From NCBI RefSeq assembly GCF_024436175.1, contig NZ_JANFQP010000002.1, positions 372,001-436,000 on the forward strand: DNA of 64,000 bases. Reading direction: 5' to 3'. The notes under the pieces were generated by a model. That model did no database searches. It was not told where the DNA came from and saw nothing but the letters and a program-made list of their open reading frames with translations. The stretch is from Kaistella montana. GTDB taxonomy: Bacteria; Bacteroidota; Bacteroidia; Flavobacteriales; Weeksellaceae. Position numbers and translations under genes: made by a program. Position 1 is the stretch's first letter. Each line of letters opens with the position of its first letter. This document shows, in pieces, positions 55,704-62,928 of this stretch.

Positions 55704-55793
55704 AATTTTAAATGTTGTTGATTAGGGAACAAAGGTCATTCAGAAGGGTCTTTACCTATATTTACCGTAGCTTTACTATGGCTTTACCTGGCT

Positions 55794-56612
55794 TTACTTT
55801 ATAATTTCATCTATAATTTCATCAATTAATTCTTGGTCTTTAGGGAAGCCGGTAAAGCTACTTATTGATTGCTTTAAATTTTTTATCCCATTGTTATTAC
55901 TATCTTTAAATATGTAAGTTATGCGAGATGCTAAACTTCTGGGTTCAAACTTTTCAATTAATTCTAAATCTTGGAGTTGAGTAATAAAATAAATCAATAG
56001 GCTTTTTAGAGGCTCATTCAGATTTGTGGTTTTAACCCATTTAATTCCTTCTAAGACTTCCTTTCCTTGAAAAGCATTCTCAAATTCCTGACGACTACAG
56101 TTAATAATTGCAGGAGGCGCTGTTAAGAGTTCAAATAGTTGGGATAATTGCTCAGAGGTTGCTATCCATTTAAAAGAGAGATGAGATAAGCCAGAGGATG
56201 CTGTTGGAGGTAAAAAATTAATTTCGTCAATATATTTTACAATCCTGTTCAGAGATTCTTCTACGAAAGGAAAATTCTTGTAAAAGTTCTTTGCAGCTAC
56301 CTGTAAAATTTCCGCCTTCTTTTTTCTGGTTTGCAAGTAGTTGGTTTTGTCATCAGACGTCGTAGTTGGATCCTGCCAATGAGAAGCAATTTCTGCTCTT
56401 ATTCTTTTTGCATTTTGAGTACAAAGAGTTTGCAAATAGTTTGAATAACCAAAAGCGCTATCCCAATCCTGAAGTTCACCAGTCTCTGAATTATGCATTT
56501 CAGGAGTATTAAACTTTAGAAAATATTCCGAATATGGTTGTTTGAGCTCATCACTTCTATCATGGGTCAACAGCCAATCAAAAAATTCAAAAGAGGTTTT
56601 ATCGGTGATCAT
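55794..56612 (-). CDS. Hypothetical mobile-element protein, RteC-like C-terminus
   Basis: ATG 56612 (MITDKTSFEFFDWLLTHDRS) looks better than the frame start at 56663, whose extra 17 residues are AT-rich leader. About 272 residues, helical. The last 90 residues (CSRQEFENAFQGKEVLEGIK, LIYFITQLQDLELIEKF, ITYIFKDSNNNGIKNLKQS) follow the layout of a C-terminal domain shared by RteC and many Bacteroidota mobile-element hypotheticals. It lies 90 bases upstream of the polymerase-like gene and is probably co-transcribed with it. Function unknown. Confidence 0.6.
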   Translation of the reverse strand: MITDKTSFEFFDWLLTHDRSDELKQPYSEYFLKFNTPEMHNSETGELQDWDSAFGYSNYLQTLCTQNAKRIRAEIASHWQDPTTTSDDKTNYLQTRKKKAEILQVAAKNFYKNFPFVEESLNRIVKYIDEINFLPPTASSGLSHLSFKWIATSEQLSQLFELLTAPPAIINCSRQEFENAFQGKEVLEGIKWVKTTNLNEPLKSLLIYFITQLQDLELIEKFEPRSLASRITYIFKDSNNNGIKNLKQSISSFTGFPKDQELIDEIIDEIIK

Positions 56613-56693
56613 AGCATTCAGAAAAAAAATGAAACAATTAACAATTTTACTTAAAGTTTTCAAATATAACTTATTAACCCTAAAATTTTAAAA

Positions 56694-57590
56694 ATGGAAT
56701 TAAAAAAAAGTTCGCGCAAGCAATTAAAACTGCGCATTGGCATTAGCGGAGCAAGCGGATTTGGAAAAACCAAGTCCGCTTTACTTTTAGCACATGGAAT
56801 TACAGAAGATTGGAGCAAGATTGCCGTCATAGATTCTGAGCAGTCCTCCAGCAGTTGTTACAGTGATCTCGGCGAGTTTAATGTTCTCGAATTAAATGCA
56901 CCATATTCACCGGAAAGATTTATACAGGCAATAGAACTGTGTGAAAAGTCTGGAATGGAAGTTTGCATAATTGATTCAATATCAATGGAGTGGTCCGGAA
57001 CAGGTGGATGCCTTGAGATTCATGAAAAATTAGGAGGTAGATTTCAGGACTGGGCAGTTGTGACACCAAGACACCAGGCTTTTATAGATAAGATTTTGAA
57101 CGCCACCTGCCACATCATTACCACAGCAAGGCGGAAAACAGATTACTCTTTAGATGTGGGGAGCAATGGCAAAACCAAAGTAGTAAAGCATGGAATGAAG
57201 GAAATTACCCGCGAGGGCTATGAATATGAACTGACAGTGAATTTTGAACTCATTAATGATAACCATCTCTGTAAAGTAAGTAAAGACCGCACTGGACTCT
57301 GGATGAATCGCCCTGAGTTTATAATTACACAAGAAACCGGCAAAGAATTGATGCACTGGGCTAATTCAGGAATCCCAACGCCTAAAAACACATTATCTTC
57401 AGAAGATTTAGAAATAGAAGAACTTTCCGCCAAAATTTCTCAAGCAGATAGCATAGCTATATTACTTGCCCTCTATAAACAGTATCCCGAACATCAGGAA
57501 GACTTAAAGTCTAAGTATGAAGAACAGAAGAGAAAATTATTAAACAAACCTAACCCAAATACCTTTTCAAAAAATGGACACCATGTATAG
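56694..57590 (+). CDS. RecA-fold ATPase of the phage Sak4-like / AAA_24 type
   Basis: Walker A GASGFGKT at residues 19-26, Walker B MEVCIIDSISMEW near residue 90, and a following segment (DWAVVTPRHQAFIDKILNAT, HIITTARRKTDY) match small phage and island ATPases of the AAA_24/Sak4 group, which support single-strand annealing or recombination. C-terminal 70 residues are a helical extension. 298 residues. Divergent from the RteC-like gene over about 80 bases; its end overlaps the DUF3871 start by 17 bases, implying translational coupling. Confidence 0.8.
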   Translation: MELKKSSRKQLKLRIGISGASGFGKTKSALLLAHGITEDWSKIAVIDSEQSSSSCYSDLGEFNVLELNAPYSPERFIQAIELCEKSGMEVCIIDSISMEWSGTGGCLEIHEKLGGRFQDWAVVTPRHQAFIDKILNATCHIITTARRKTDYSLDVGSNGKTKVVKHGMKEITREGYEYELTVNFELINDNHLCKVSKDRTGLWMNRPEFIITQETGKELMHWANSGIPTPKNTLSSEDLEIEELSAKISQADSIAILLALYKQYPEHQEDLKSKYEEQKRKLLNKPNPNTFSKNGHHV

Positions 57591-58638
57591 AGCCACACCG
57601 GAGGAAGCTTTTGAAATCAAACCAGTCAATTCTGCTAACATAATGGAGATTACTGAGAGAAATAGAAATATTAAAATTAATAATACAGAAAACGTAGAGA
57701 TTATAGAAAGTGAAATTTCCCCTAAAAAACCATTTATAGAAGCTAATACAATTGAAGTTGATTTACAGCATCTTAGTAATGATTGCACCATTCCGGTATT
57801 TTCGAAAGACAATGAATTAACCATTGCTCATCAGCAGTTTATAGAGACAGTAATGCATTGTGTTAACCGTGTTTTTCCTCATGAGGTTATCTCACCGCCA
57901 GACATCAGAGTTAGCCATCAGATTAAAGGCAGAACTCCTGATGCTTTACACCTTAATGTAAAAGAATTACAGGAACATCACAAAACCATATATTATGAAA
58001 GGATGATGTTTGCAGGTAATATTACTTCTATAAAGGATACTATTAGCGGTAATGAACTCACCTTAAGTTTTGGTGGTGTCAGAAGTTATAATTTGGAAAA
58101 CCTTTACAGCAAAAAGACTATGGAGCGCTTTAAGTTTTTTATAGGATTCCAAAATAAGGTTTGTTCCAATATGTGTGTTTGGTCAGATGGTTTTATTTCC
58201 GATTTAAGGGTTTCCTCAGTTTTAGAAATGGAGAAGCGTATTACCCAAACGATGCAGGAATACAACGCTGAACTTCACTTAATGGAAATGAAAGAGCTCA
58301 CTTATGATTCTTTATCAGAACACCAGTTTGCTCAGTTGACAGGCAAATGCCGTCTTTATCAGCATCTGCCAAAGCAGGAAAAAGCCAAAATTCCTGAACT
58401 CTTGTTTAATGACAGCCATATAAATCTAATGGCTAAAGGGTATTATGAAGACGAGAATTTCAGCAGGAATGAAGAAGGACGGATTAATTTATGGGATGTT
58501 TACAACCTCTTTACACAGGCTAATAAATCATCCTATATTGATTCTTTCTTAGACAGAAATCTGAATGCCTTTGATTTTACCAAAGGACTTCAGAAAACTC
58601 TCAATGGTAATTCAGATTATCATTGGTTTTTGAGTTAA
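57574..58638 (+). CDS. DUF3871 family protein
   Basis: The phrases FIEANTIEVDLQHLSNDCTI, PVFSKDNELTIAHQQFIE, LTLSFGGVRSYNLENLYSKK and FKFFIGFQNKVCSNMCVWSD are characteristic of DUF3871, a Bacteroidota family found on integrated elements and plasmids. 354 residues, cytosolic, no catalytic motif known. Coupled to the Sak4-like ATPase gene; a strong terminator follows. Function unknown, perhaps in element replication or recombination. Confidence 0.85.
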   Translation: MDTMYRATPEEAFEIKPVNSANIMEITERNRNIKINNTENVEIIESEISPKKPFIEANTIEVDLQHLSNDCTIPVFSKDNELTIAHQQFIETVMHCVNRVFPHEVISPPDIRVSHQIKGRTPDALHLNVKELQEHHKTIYYERMMFAGNITSIKDTISGNELTLSFGGVRSYNLENLYSKKTMERFKFFIGFQNKVCSNMCVWSDGFISDLRVSSVLEMEKRITQTMQEYNAELHLMEMKELTYDSLSEHQFAQLTGKCRLYQHLPKQEKAKIPELLFNDSHINLMAKGYYEDENFSRNEEGRINLWDVYNLFTQANKSSYIDSFLDRNLNAFDFTKGLQKTLNGNSDYHWFLS

Positions 58639-58642
58639 CCAG

Positions 58643-58675
58643 ACAGTCCCCTTATTGGGGACTGTTATTTTTTTT
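58643..58675 (+). terminator. Terminator after DUF3871
   Basis: ACAGTCCCC and GGGGACTGT pair perfectly around TTATT, followed by a T-rich tract. Confidence 0.9.
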
Positions 58676-58698
58676 TAGTATTCTAATTTGTAATTAGC

Positions 58699-58757
58699 TA
58701 GTGAAAGTGGTTTTGAGATCTTCACCCCGCTTTTGCAAAACCTATGTTATCTGCAGG
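58699..58757 (-). repeat. Truncated or degenerate attC-like site at the array end
   Basis: On the minus strand the site opens with CCTGCAGATAAC, then ATAGGTTTTGCAAAAGCGG, the same left-arm pattern as the site at 59262. The far arm is reduced: GGTTTTG and CAAAACC (58742-58736 and 58715-58709) still pair, but the closing GTT is missing and element backbone follows. Confidence 0.5.
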
Positions 58758-58760
58758 TTT

Positions 58761-59225
58761 TTATTTTTCGGCTATATGTTTTTGTGAAATATTAGGTTCT
58801 GCAAAAGTGATTTTTTCAGTAATTTCAAGTTCAGTCAATTTTTTAAAAATCGGAGAATAGTTTTGTTCATAAAGTATTTCCATTACAAAATAATTATTTC
58901 CAGTTCCTTCAGTTTCGCATCCTAATTTTTTAAATTCATTTCTCAAGTTTTCGACGTTTAGATTTTTGTCAAGTACAATAATTTGAATTGTTGAATTTCC
59001 CGAATGTTCGACAACATTTCTGTAAGTAATTCTTTCTTCGTCATTGTCGAATTCTGCAAATACAACATCATCTGAAGAAAATTCAGGACCATAAAATGGA
59101 ATATTATCAATTTTGTAAAGTCCTTTTTCAACATCAATAATTTTCGTCCAAAGTGTTTCTACGACAATTTCGTCAAGAACGTTGCTAAAATATCGGACTA
59201 AAATTTTTTCGGAATTTTCGCTCAC
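58761..59225 (-). CDS. DUF4265 domain protein (cassette unit 1)
   Basis: A 154-residue cytosolic protein with the DUF4265 pattern (ILVRYFSNVLDEIVVETLWT, DNIPFYGPEFSSDDVVFAEF, STIQIIVLDKNLNVENLRNE). The start is GTG 59225; an in-frame TAA six bases before it leaves no earlier start. DUF4265 proteins are scattered singletons in bacteria, some associated with immunity-like roles, none proven. It is the only gene of its cassette unit, and the flanking tags GTTATCTGCA lie 37 bases upstream and 3 bases downstream of the coding region. Confidence 0.8.
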   Translation of the reverse strand: MSENSEKILVRYFSNVLDEIVVETLWTKIIDVEKGLYKIDNIPFYGPEFSSDDVVFAEFDNDEERITYRNVVEHSGNSTIQIIVLDKNLNVENLRNEFKKLGCETEGTGNNYFVMEILYEQNYSPIFKKLTELEITEKITFAEPNISQKHIAEK

Positions 59226-59261
59226 TTTTTAAATTTTCGATTTTGCGCAATTTTGGATAAA

Positions 59262-59405
59262 CTTGCAGATAACGTTTTGCGGCTTTGCGATGGTGCGGAT
59301 TAATATGACAAATCTTTCTATTATGAACTACATTTCGGAATATCTAAAATCTTTAAACTTGCGAAAAACCCGCACTATTGCAAAACCGCTGTTACCAGAA
59401 GTGCC
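59262..59405 (-). repeat. attC-like palindromic site between cassette units 1 and 2
   Basis: Core from AAC (59271-59273) to GTT (59391-59393), 123 bases. Stem arms GCGGCTTTGCGATGGTGCGG (59279-59298) and CCGCACTATTGCAAAACCGC (59370-59389) are complementary at 17 of 20 positions; on the plus strand two of the three exceptions are G-T wobbles. One arm has four extra bases (TTTT) next to the core, an extrahelical asymmetry. Outer 12-15 bases belong to the neighbouring units: CTTGCAGAT to unit 1 and ACCAGAAGTGCC to unit 2. Confidence 0.65.
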
Positions 59406-59476
59406 TTTTATACTTTGTTTTAAGGTTTTTTAATTCCAAACGTGAATAATCTCATAGTAATTTTTTAAATATAATC

Positions 59477-59785
59477 TTAAATCCTTTTCAGTTTACTTCC
59501 AATTTTTTTTAATAAGTTAACTCCTACAATTCCTCCAATAAATATCATAACCAATATGATTGCTAAATATGCAATTACTGCGAAGGTTGATTCCAAAGTT
59601 CCATCATTTGCAACTATTTTACCGTAACTAATAGATGATGCTACCACAAAAATTACCGCGCCAAAATCGAAGGCTAAAATATTTTGAATATTTAATTTAT
59701 AATTTGGATTGAAAAGCAAAAATAAAATTCCGAATGCTGAAATTAAAACAGAAAAAACGATAAATCCAATTAAAGGTAAAAGCAT
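59477..59785 (-). CDS. Small membrane protein (cassette unit 2)
   Basis: 102 residues with three hydrophobic helices (LLPLIGFIVFSVLISAFGIL, FDFGAVIFVVASSISYG, FAVIAYLAIILVMIFIGGIV) and a basic C-terminus (KKIGSKLKRI). No known family. It is the only gene of its unit; the unit start tag GTTACCAGCAATGCC is 56 bases upstream of the ATG and the end tag 71 bases downstream of the stop. Small membrane proteins of unknown role are common cassette cargo in integrons. Confidence 0.65.
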   Translation of the reverse strand: MLLPLIGFIVFSVLISAFGILFLLFNPNYKLNIQNILAFDFGAVIFVVASSISYGKIVANDGTLESTFAVIAYLAIILVMIFIGGIVGVNLLKKIGSKLKRI

Positions 59786-59840
59786 TTCAAAGTATTATAA
59801 TTAATGTTATTCTATCATTTTTTTTAACAACGTTTCATCT

Positions 59841-60050
59841 GGCATTGCTGGTAACGGAAAAAGTATTGGCGAAGTGCGGGCTTAATTTGAACGAAAGTTC
59901 AAGTTCAGACCAATCGTAGCCAATATTTTTTCAATGGAACTAAATTAATAAAAAATGTGGAATTGGAAAATATTGGCGGCTAAAAAAGTAGAGTAGTTCA
60001 ATTTATCCTTAATCCCCGCATTTTGCCAATACACTGTTGTACGACGTTCT
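59841..60050 (-). repeat. attC-like palindromic site between cassette units 2 and 3
   Basis: Core from AAC (59853-59855) to GTT (60036-60038), about 186 bases. Stem arms GTATTGGCGAAGTGCGGG (59863-59880) and CCCGCATTTTGCCAATAC (60015-60032) match at 16 of 18; both exceptions are G-T wobbles on the plus strand. The interior folds further: TTGAAC with GTTCAA, and TAGCCAATATTTT (59918-59930) with AAAATATTGGCGGCTA (59967-59982), so the whole site can form one long hairpin. Outer tags belong to units 2 (GGCATTGCTGGT) and 3 (GTACGACGTTCT). Confidence 0.65.
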
Positions 60051-60051
60051 T

Positions 60052-60570
60052 TTATTTTTTGTTTTTTTTAAAAAGATAGATTATTCCGAAAATTAAGCCT
60101 GCAATTCCACCATAATAACTTCCAGAATGCATAAAATTAGCTTGAACATATTTTTGTGGATTTTGCGTTCCGAATTCCATCCAAATTCCTGAATTTTCCC
60201 AAGGAATTATCAATCCGATAATATATCCAATAATACTTCCGATTAGAGCGAAAAGAATATTTATTGAAATTGCCTTAAATATGTACTTAAAGTTATTTTC
60301 AGTATTTATAAATAGGAAAATTATAGCGTAAATAACACCTAATATAAATCCAACCCAATATGAGCCTAAAATTCCAACAACTGAGGCTTCAATTCTTCTA
60401 TTATTTAAATTCCATTCAGTAGTTCCAAAATTTCCAAACAGAAAGTTCTCAAAAAATTCATTTGAGACAAAATATGAAAGTTGATTATGGATTGCACCAA
60501 AAACACTTGCAATTATTATTGAAAATATTACAATTATTAAAGCTTTCAAAATTGTTGCGGTAGTTTTCAT
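60052..60570 (-). CDS. Four-helix membrane protein (cassette unit 3)
   Basis: ATG 60570 (MKTTATILKALIIVIFSIII) is chosen because the seven codons further upstream encode the unit tag GTTGTACGACATTCT. 172 residues with about four transmembrane helices, Gly-rich packing in the last two (IGSIIGYIIGLIIPW, GSYYGGIAGLIFGIIYLF) and a KKNKK tail. No named family recognised. It is the sole gene of its unit; the stop abuts the end tag. Confidence 0.65.
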   Translation of the reverse strand: MKTTATILKALIIVIFSIIIASVFGAIHNQLSYFVSNEFFENFLFGNFGTTEWNLNNRRIEASVVGILGSYWVGFILGVIYAIIFLFINTENNFKYIFKAISINILFALIGSIIGYIIGLIIPWENSGIWMEFGTQNPQKYVQANFMHSGSYYGGIAGLIFGIIYLFKKNKK

Positions 60571-60585
60571 AGAATGTCGTACAAC
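60571..60585 (-). repeat. Start tag of cassette unit 3
   Basis: GTTGTACGACATTCT on the minus strand, directly before the ATG; its inverse copy with one change is at 60036-60050. The DNA upstream (to about 60620) has only weak likeness to a stem arm, so this may be an attI-like or backbone junction. Confidence 0.55.
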
Positions 60586-60744
60586 ACACAAATATACGCA
60601 ATTGGCTATGAATGTTAAAATAATTTAACTAATTGATAATCTGGTTTTTATTTGCTTTCAAACATTTACAAACGTAGCGTATTTTGTATATTTTTCCTTT
60701 CGCTTTTACAATTGGTGACTTAATTGATGTATCGACAAGTATTG

Positions 60745-60840
60745 TTAATTTTTTTCATCAGTTACTTCGGTTGGGATATCGCCTTCGTAGTTTACAATTT
60801 GGTCGATAGTCATCCCGAAAAGTTTGGCGATTTTATCAAC
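60745..60840 (-). pseudogene. XRE-family regulator fragment
   Basis: On the minus strand this reads SVDKIAKLFGMTIDQIVNYE then GDIPTEVTDEKN and a stop, the second half of a Bacteroidota XRE-type regulator (normally followed by further residues and preceded by a helix-turn-helix). Fifteen bases upstream (60856-60858) the frame meets a TAA within ...IGER-stop-LSIES, and no HTH survives. A 65-codon plus-strand frame over the same bases is its antisense shadow. Confidence 0.65.
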
Positions 60841-61156
60841 AGATTCTATAGAAAGTTACCTTTCTCCAATGCAGTATTTATTGAAAAAGGAAAATTCTAC
60901 CAAATCGGATTCCAGTACTGAGTTTTCTCCTTTTCAACAAATCCTTCCAACACCAACACCAACACAATGAAATATTTTATACATTTACAAAAAGTGAGGG
61001 TTTAATTCTGTCCAACGTTCGGGGAGACTTACACTAATATCAAGCACCTGTTATTTACTGAGAAAAAGAAGACAATTGTTTAATCAACAAAAATTACTAA
61101 GTTTATAACCCAAATCCTCCTTAAGAAATTAATAATATTTGTCCGAGTTTGTTTGA

Positions 61157-61426
61157 AGACATACAGTAGGCTTAGATAAGGTAGAAGCTAAAAATGCTTT
61201 TGCAAAAATCACTAATGAAGCCAGCTTTAATTTAAAGCAAATGGAATTCATGAACCTACTTATAGACTACTTCTCTGTCAATGGTGTTATTGATCTTAAA
61301 ATGCTGACTAAATCACCATTCTCTGATATACATTCAGGTGGTATTGTAGAACTCTTTGGAGCTGACACAACCCTTAAAATAAGAGATACAGTAATGGAAA
61401 TTAATAATAACTGTATAACAGCCTAA
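61157..61426 (+). pseudogene. C-terminal remnant of type I restriction subunit HsdR
   Basis: After a TGA at 61154 the frame reads RHTVGLDKVEAKNAFAKI..., then LLIDYFSVNGVIDLKMLTKS, PFSDIHSGGIVELFG and ends NCITA. The phrases VGLDxxxAKxAF, NGVIDxxxLxxSPFxDI and GIVELFG belong to the C-terminal domain of HsdR/EcoEI-type restriction enzymes. About 90 residues of a protein that is normally near 1,000. The motor and nuclease domains, HsdM and HsdS are absent. Just upstream KLIIFVR in another frame may be part of the same gene. Confidence 0.65.
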
Positions 61427-61487
61427 ATAAATTGGTTTTTGCTCTTCACATTGCCTATGTGTACTGATCTATTATATGGACCAACTT

Positions 61488-61850
61488 ATGAAAAAAACTA
61501 TTTTTATACTTATCCTTATTTCACTATTTTCCTGTAATTCAAAATCAGGAAACTGTAGTGATTTGCCTCCTAGTTTCAGCAGTTATAACGATGCTATAAG
61601 CTCTGTTGAATCTGTAGATTTTAAAATTGAGGATGAAGCCGACACTTCCAAAAGTTCCTGGATCAGGAGTGCTGATTTCTATAGTTGCGATGGAGAAAGT
61701 GGTTATCTTATAATTTCGACAGATGACCATGAATATATCCATGAAAATCTGCCGGTAAGTGTATGGGAAGACTTTAAAAATGCTGATTCCTTCGGTAAGT
61801 TTTATAATGCCAACATTAAGAATAATTATCAGATGATCTCTGAAAAATAA
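61488..61850 (+). CDS. KTSC-domain lipoprotein
   Basis: ATG 61488 opens a lipoprotein signal (MKKTIFILILISLFSCNSKS, lipobox LFSC); an earlier ATG at 61476 is less likely. The C-terminal 65 residues have the KTSC-domain pattern: SSWIRSADFYSCDGESGYLI, YIHENLPVSVWEDFKNADSF, GKFYNANIKNNYQ. KTSC domains are small and often found alone or fused to toxins or phage proteins; their function is not established. Accessory gene of the island. Confidence 0.7.
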   Translation: MKKTIFILILISLFSCNSKSGNCSDLPPSFSSYNDAISSVESVDFKIEDEADTSKSSWIRSADFYSCDGESGYLIISTDDHEYIHENLPVSVWEDFKNADSFGKFYNANIKNNYQMISEK

Positions 61851-62308
61851 TTTTTTCAAAAAAAATTTTCACAACCCTGTTTATTTTCGCGTAAACCCCC
61901 AAAACTATACCGCCCCCGCCAATGTTGGGAAGGCAAGCCCCTCCCCATTCTAGAAATAAAGTAATTCCTTTGCCAGCAGAAATTTTATTCACTGCCTAAA
62001 ACACTAAAGACTGTCTATCACTATGTGGTTAGACTTTAATCATGCATCATTCTGTCTGCAAAATATCAGGAAAATTATAGAATATCATTATACTTTTAAT
62101 CGTTTGGCAATCCTGTCACAGTTCCTGTGATTGATTTTAAAATTGTTGGAAACCCAAACGAAAAACCCTCACCAATTTTTGGAAATGAATAGTCATTTCT
62201 GTTTCAGTAAGAATCTTTAATCAAGTCCAGATCCAAGGTGATAGTTGTGATCTCGAATGTGAAGGCTTTAAACTGAAACCATTAACTAACTCTCAAAAAC
62301 CAAAAATT
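61851..62308. other. Intergenic stretch without a recognisable gene
   Basis: 458 bases with no frame of note. It has a C-rich run (ACCCCCAAAACTATACCGCC, near 61895) and short inverted repeats (CACAGTTCCTGTG, 62116-62128). I see no promoter match strong enough to call for the next gene. Confidence 0.6.
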
Positions 62309-62647
62309 ATGGTAAGAATTATCAATTACAAAAGAAGAGAATCAGCAGACGGTGAATTCTTCGTATTAGAAGTATCAGGTGGAATAGAAATGGTAAAATC
62401 CAAAACTACAGGTATGTATTATGCCACCACCAAGAAGGCAACGGTCACCTCTACATTTGACGAGGAAACCTGTATTTCCCTCATAGGTATGGATATGCCG
62501 GGTAAAATCGAAAAGGTAGAATGTGAGCCTTACGAATATACCTTGCAGGAGACCGGAGAAATTCTTGTCCTCCACCACAGAAACACCTATGTTCCGGAAG
62601 AAACTGAGGCAGCGGTAGAAAGCAGAAGCCACGCATTTGCAGACTAA
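62309..62647 (+). CDS. Conserved mobile-element hypothetical protein
   Basis: 112 residues, strand-rich and without signal or membrane segment: MVRIINYKRRESADGEFFVL, SKTTGMYYATTKKATVTSTF, CISLIGMDMPGKIEKVECEP. Proteins of this type recur on Bacteroidota conjugative and mobilisable elements to my recollection, but no function is known. It is flanked by long non-coding stretches on both sides and so is probably transcribed alone. Confidence 0.6.
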   Translation: MVRIINYKRRESADGEFFVLEVSGGIEMVKSKTTGMYYATTKKATVTSTFDEETCISLIGMDMPGKIEKVECEPYEYTLQETGEILVLHHRNTYVPEETEAAVESRSHAFAD

Positions 62648-62928
62648 TAAATATTAAGAGTATCCTGATTTCCTGCTTTCCAGTATAAGAGATGGCAGTG
62701 AAATTTGGATACTTTTTTATTTTTCCTGATATTATGCCAGAATCTCTAATCTCCTTAGATAAAATTATATTTAATCCTAATATTCCCAAATTCTCGATAT
62801 TGTAATAAGGGATTTATCTATCTAATTTTATTGTTTAAGGTTATTCACTGTCCTGCTTAAATATCACATAATTTCCACCAAAACAGACTTGGTAATAAAC
62901 CCCAAGATATAATTAATAGCCTTTTGAA

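Larger units (their letters stand above)
58699..60585 (-). mobile_element. Three-unit gene-cassette array with attC-like palindromic sites
   Basis: Three single-gene units, all reading on the minus strand. Unit 3 (60585-60036), unit 2 (59855-59391) and unit 1 (59273-58746) each start with GTT plus a private tag and end with the inverse of that tag plus AAC: GTTGTACGACATTCT / AGAACGTCGTACAAC, GTTACCAGCAATGCC / GGCACTTCTGGTAAC, GTTATCTGCAAG / CCTGCAGATAAC. Between units lie long imperfect palindromes sharing TGCGG near the inner end of the stem. This is the arrangement expected for integron-type cassettes excised and inserted at G^TT. No IntI gene is in the window, so by analogy it is a cluster of attC sites lacking an integrase. 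Identity as an integron is an inference. Confidence 0.6.

Noticed and set aside
60586-60770. A full attC-like site upstream of cassette unit 3
   Set aside because: The DNA after the tag shows only weak similarity (CAATTGGC, GCGTAT words) and no convincing complementary arm, so I did not call a site there.
60724-60921. 65-codon plus-strand frame as a gene
   Set aside because: The minus strand of the same bases encodes a recognisable XRE regulator fragment, so the plus frame is its shadow.
60947-60966. CCAACA tandem as a possible CRISPR or functional repeat
   Set aside because: Only three short AACACC copies; a simple-sequence repeat without spacers or flanking system. No CRISPR array was seen in the window.
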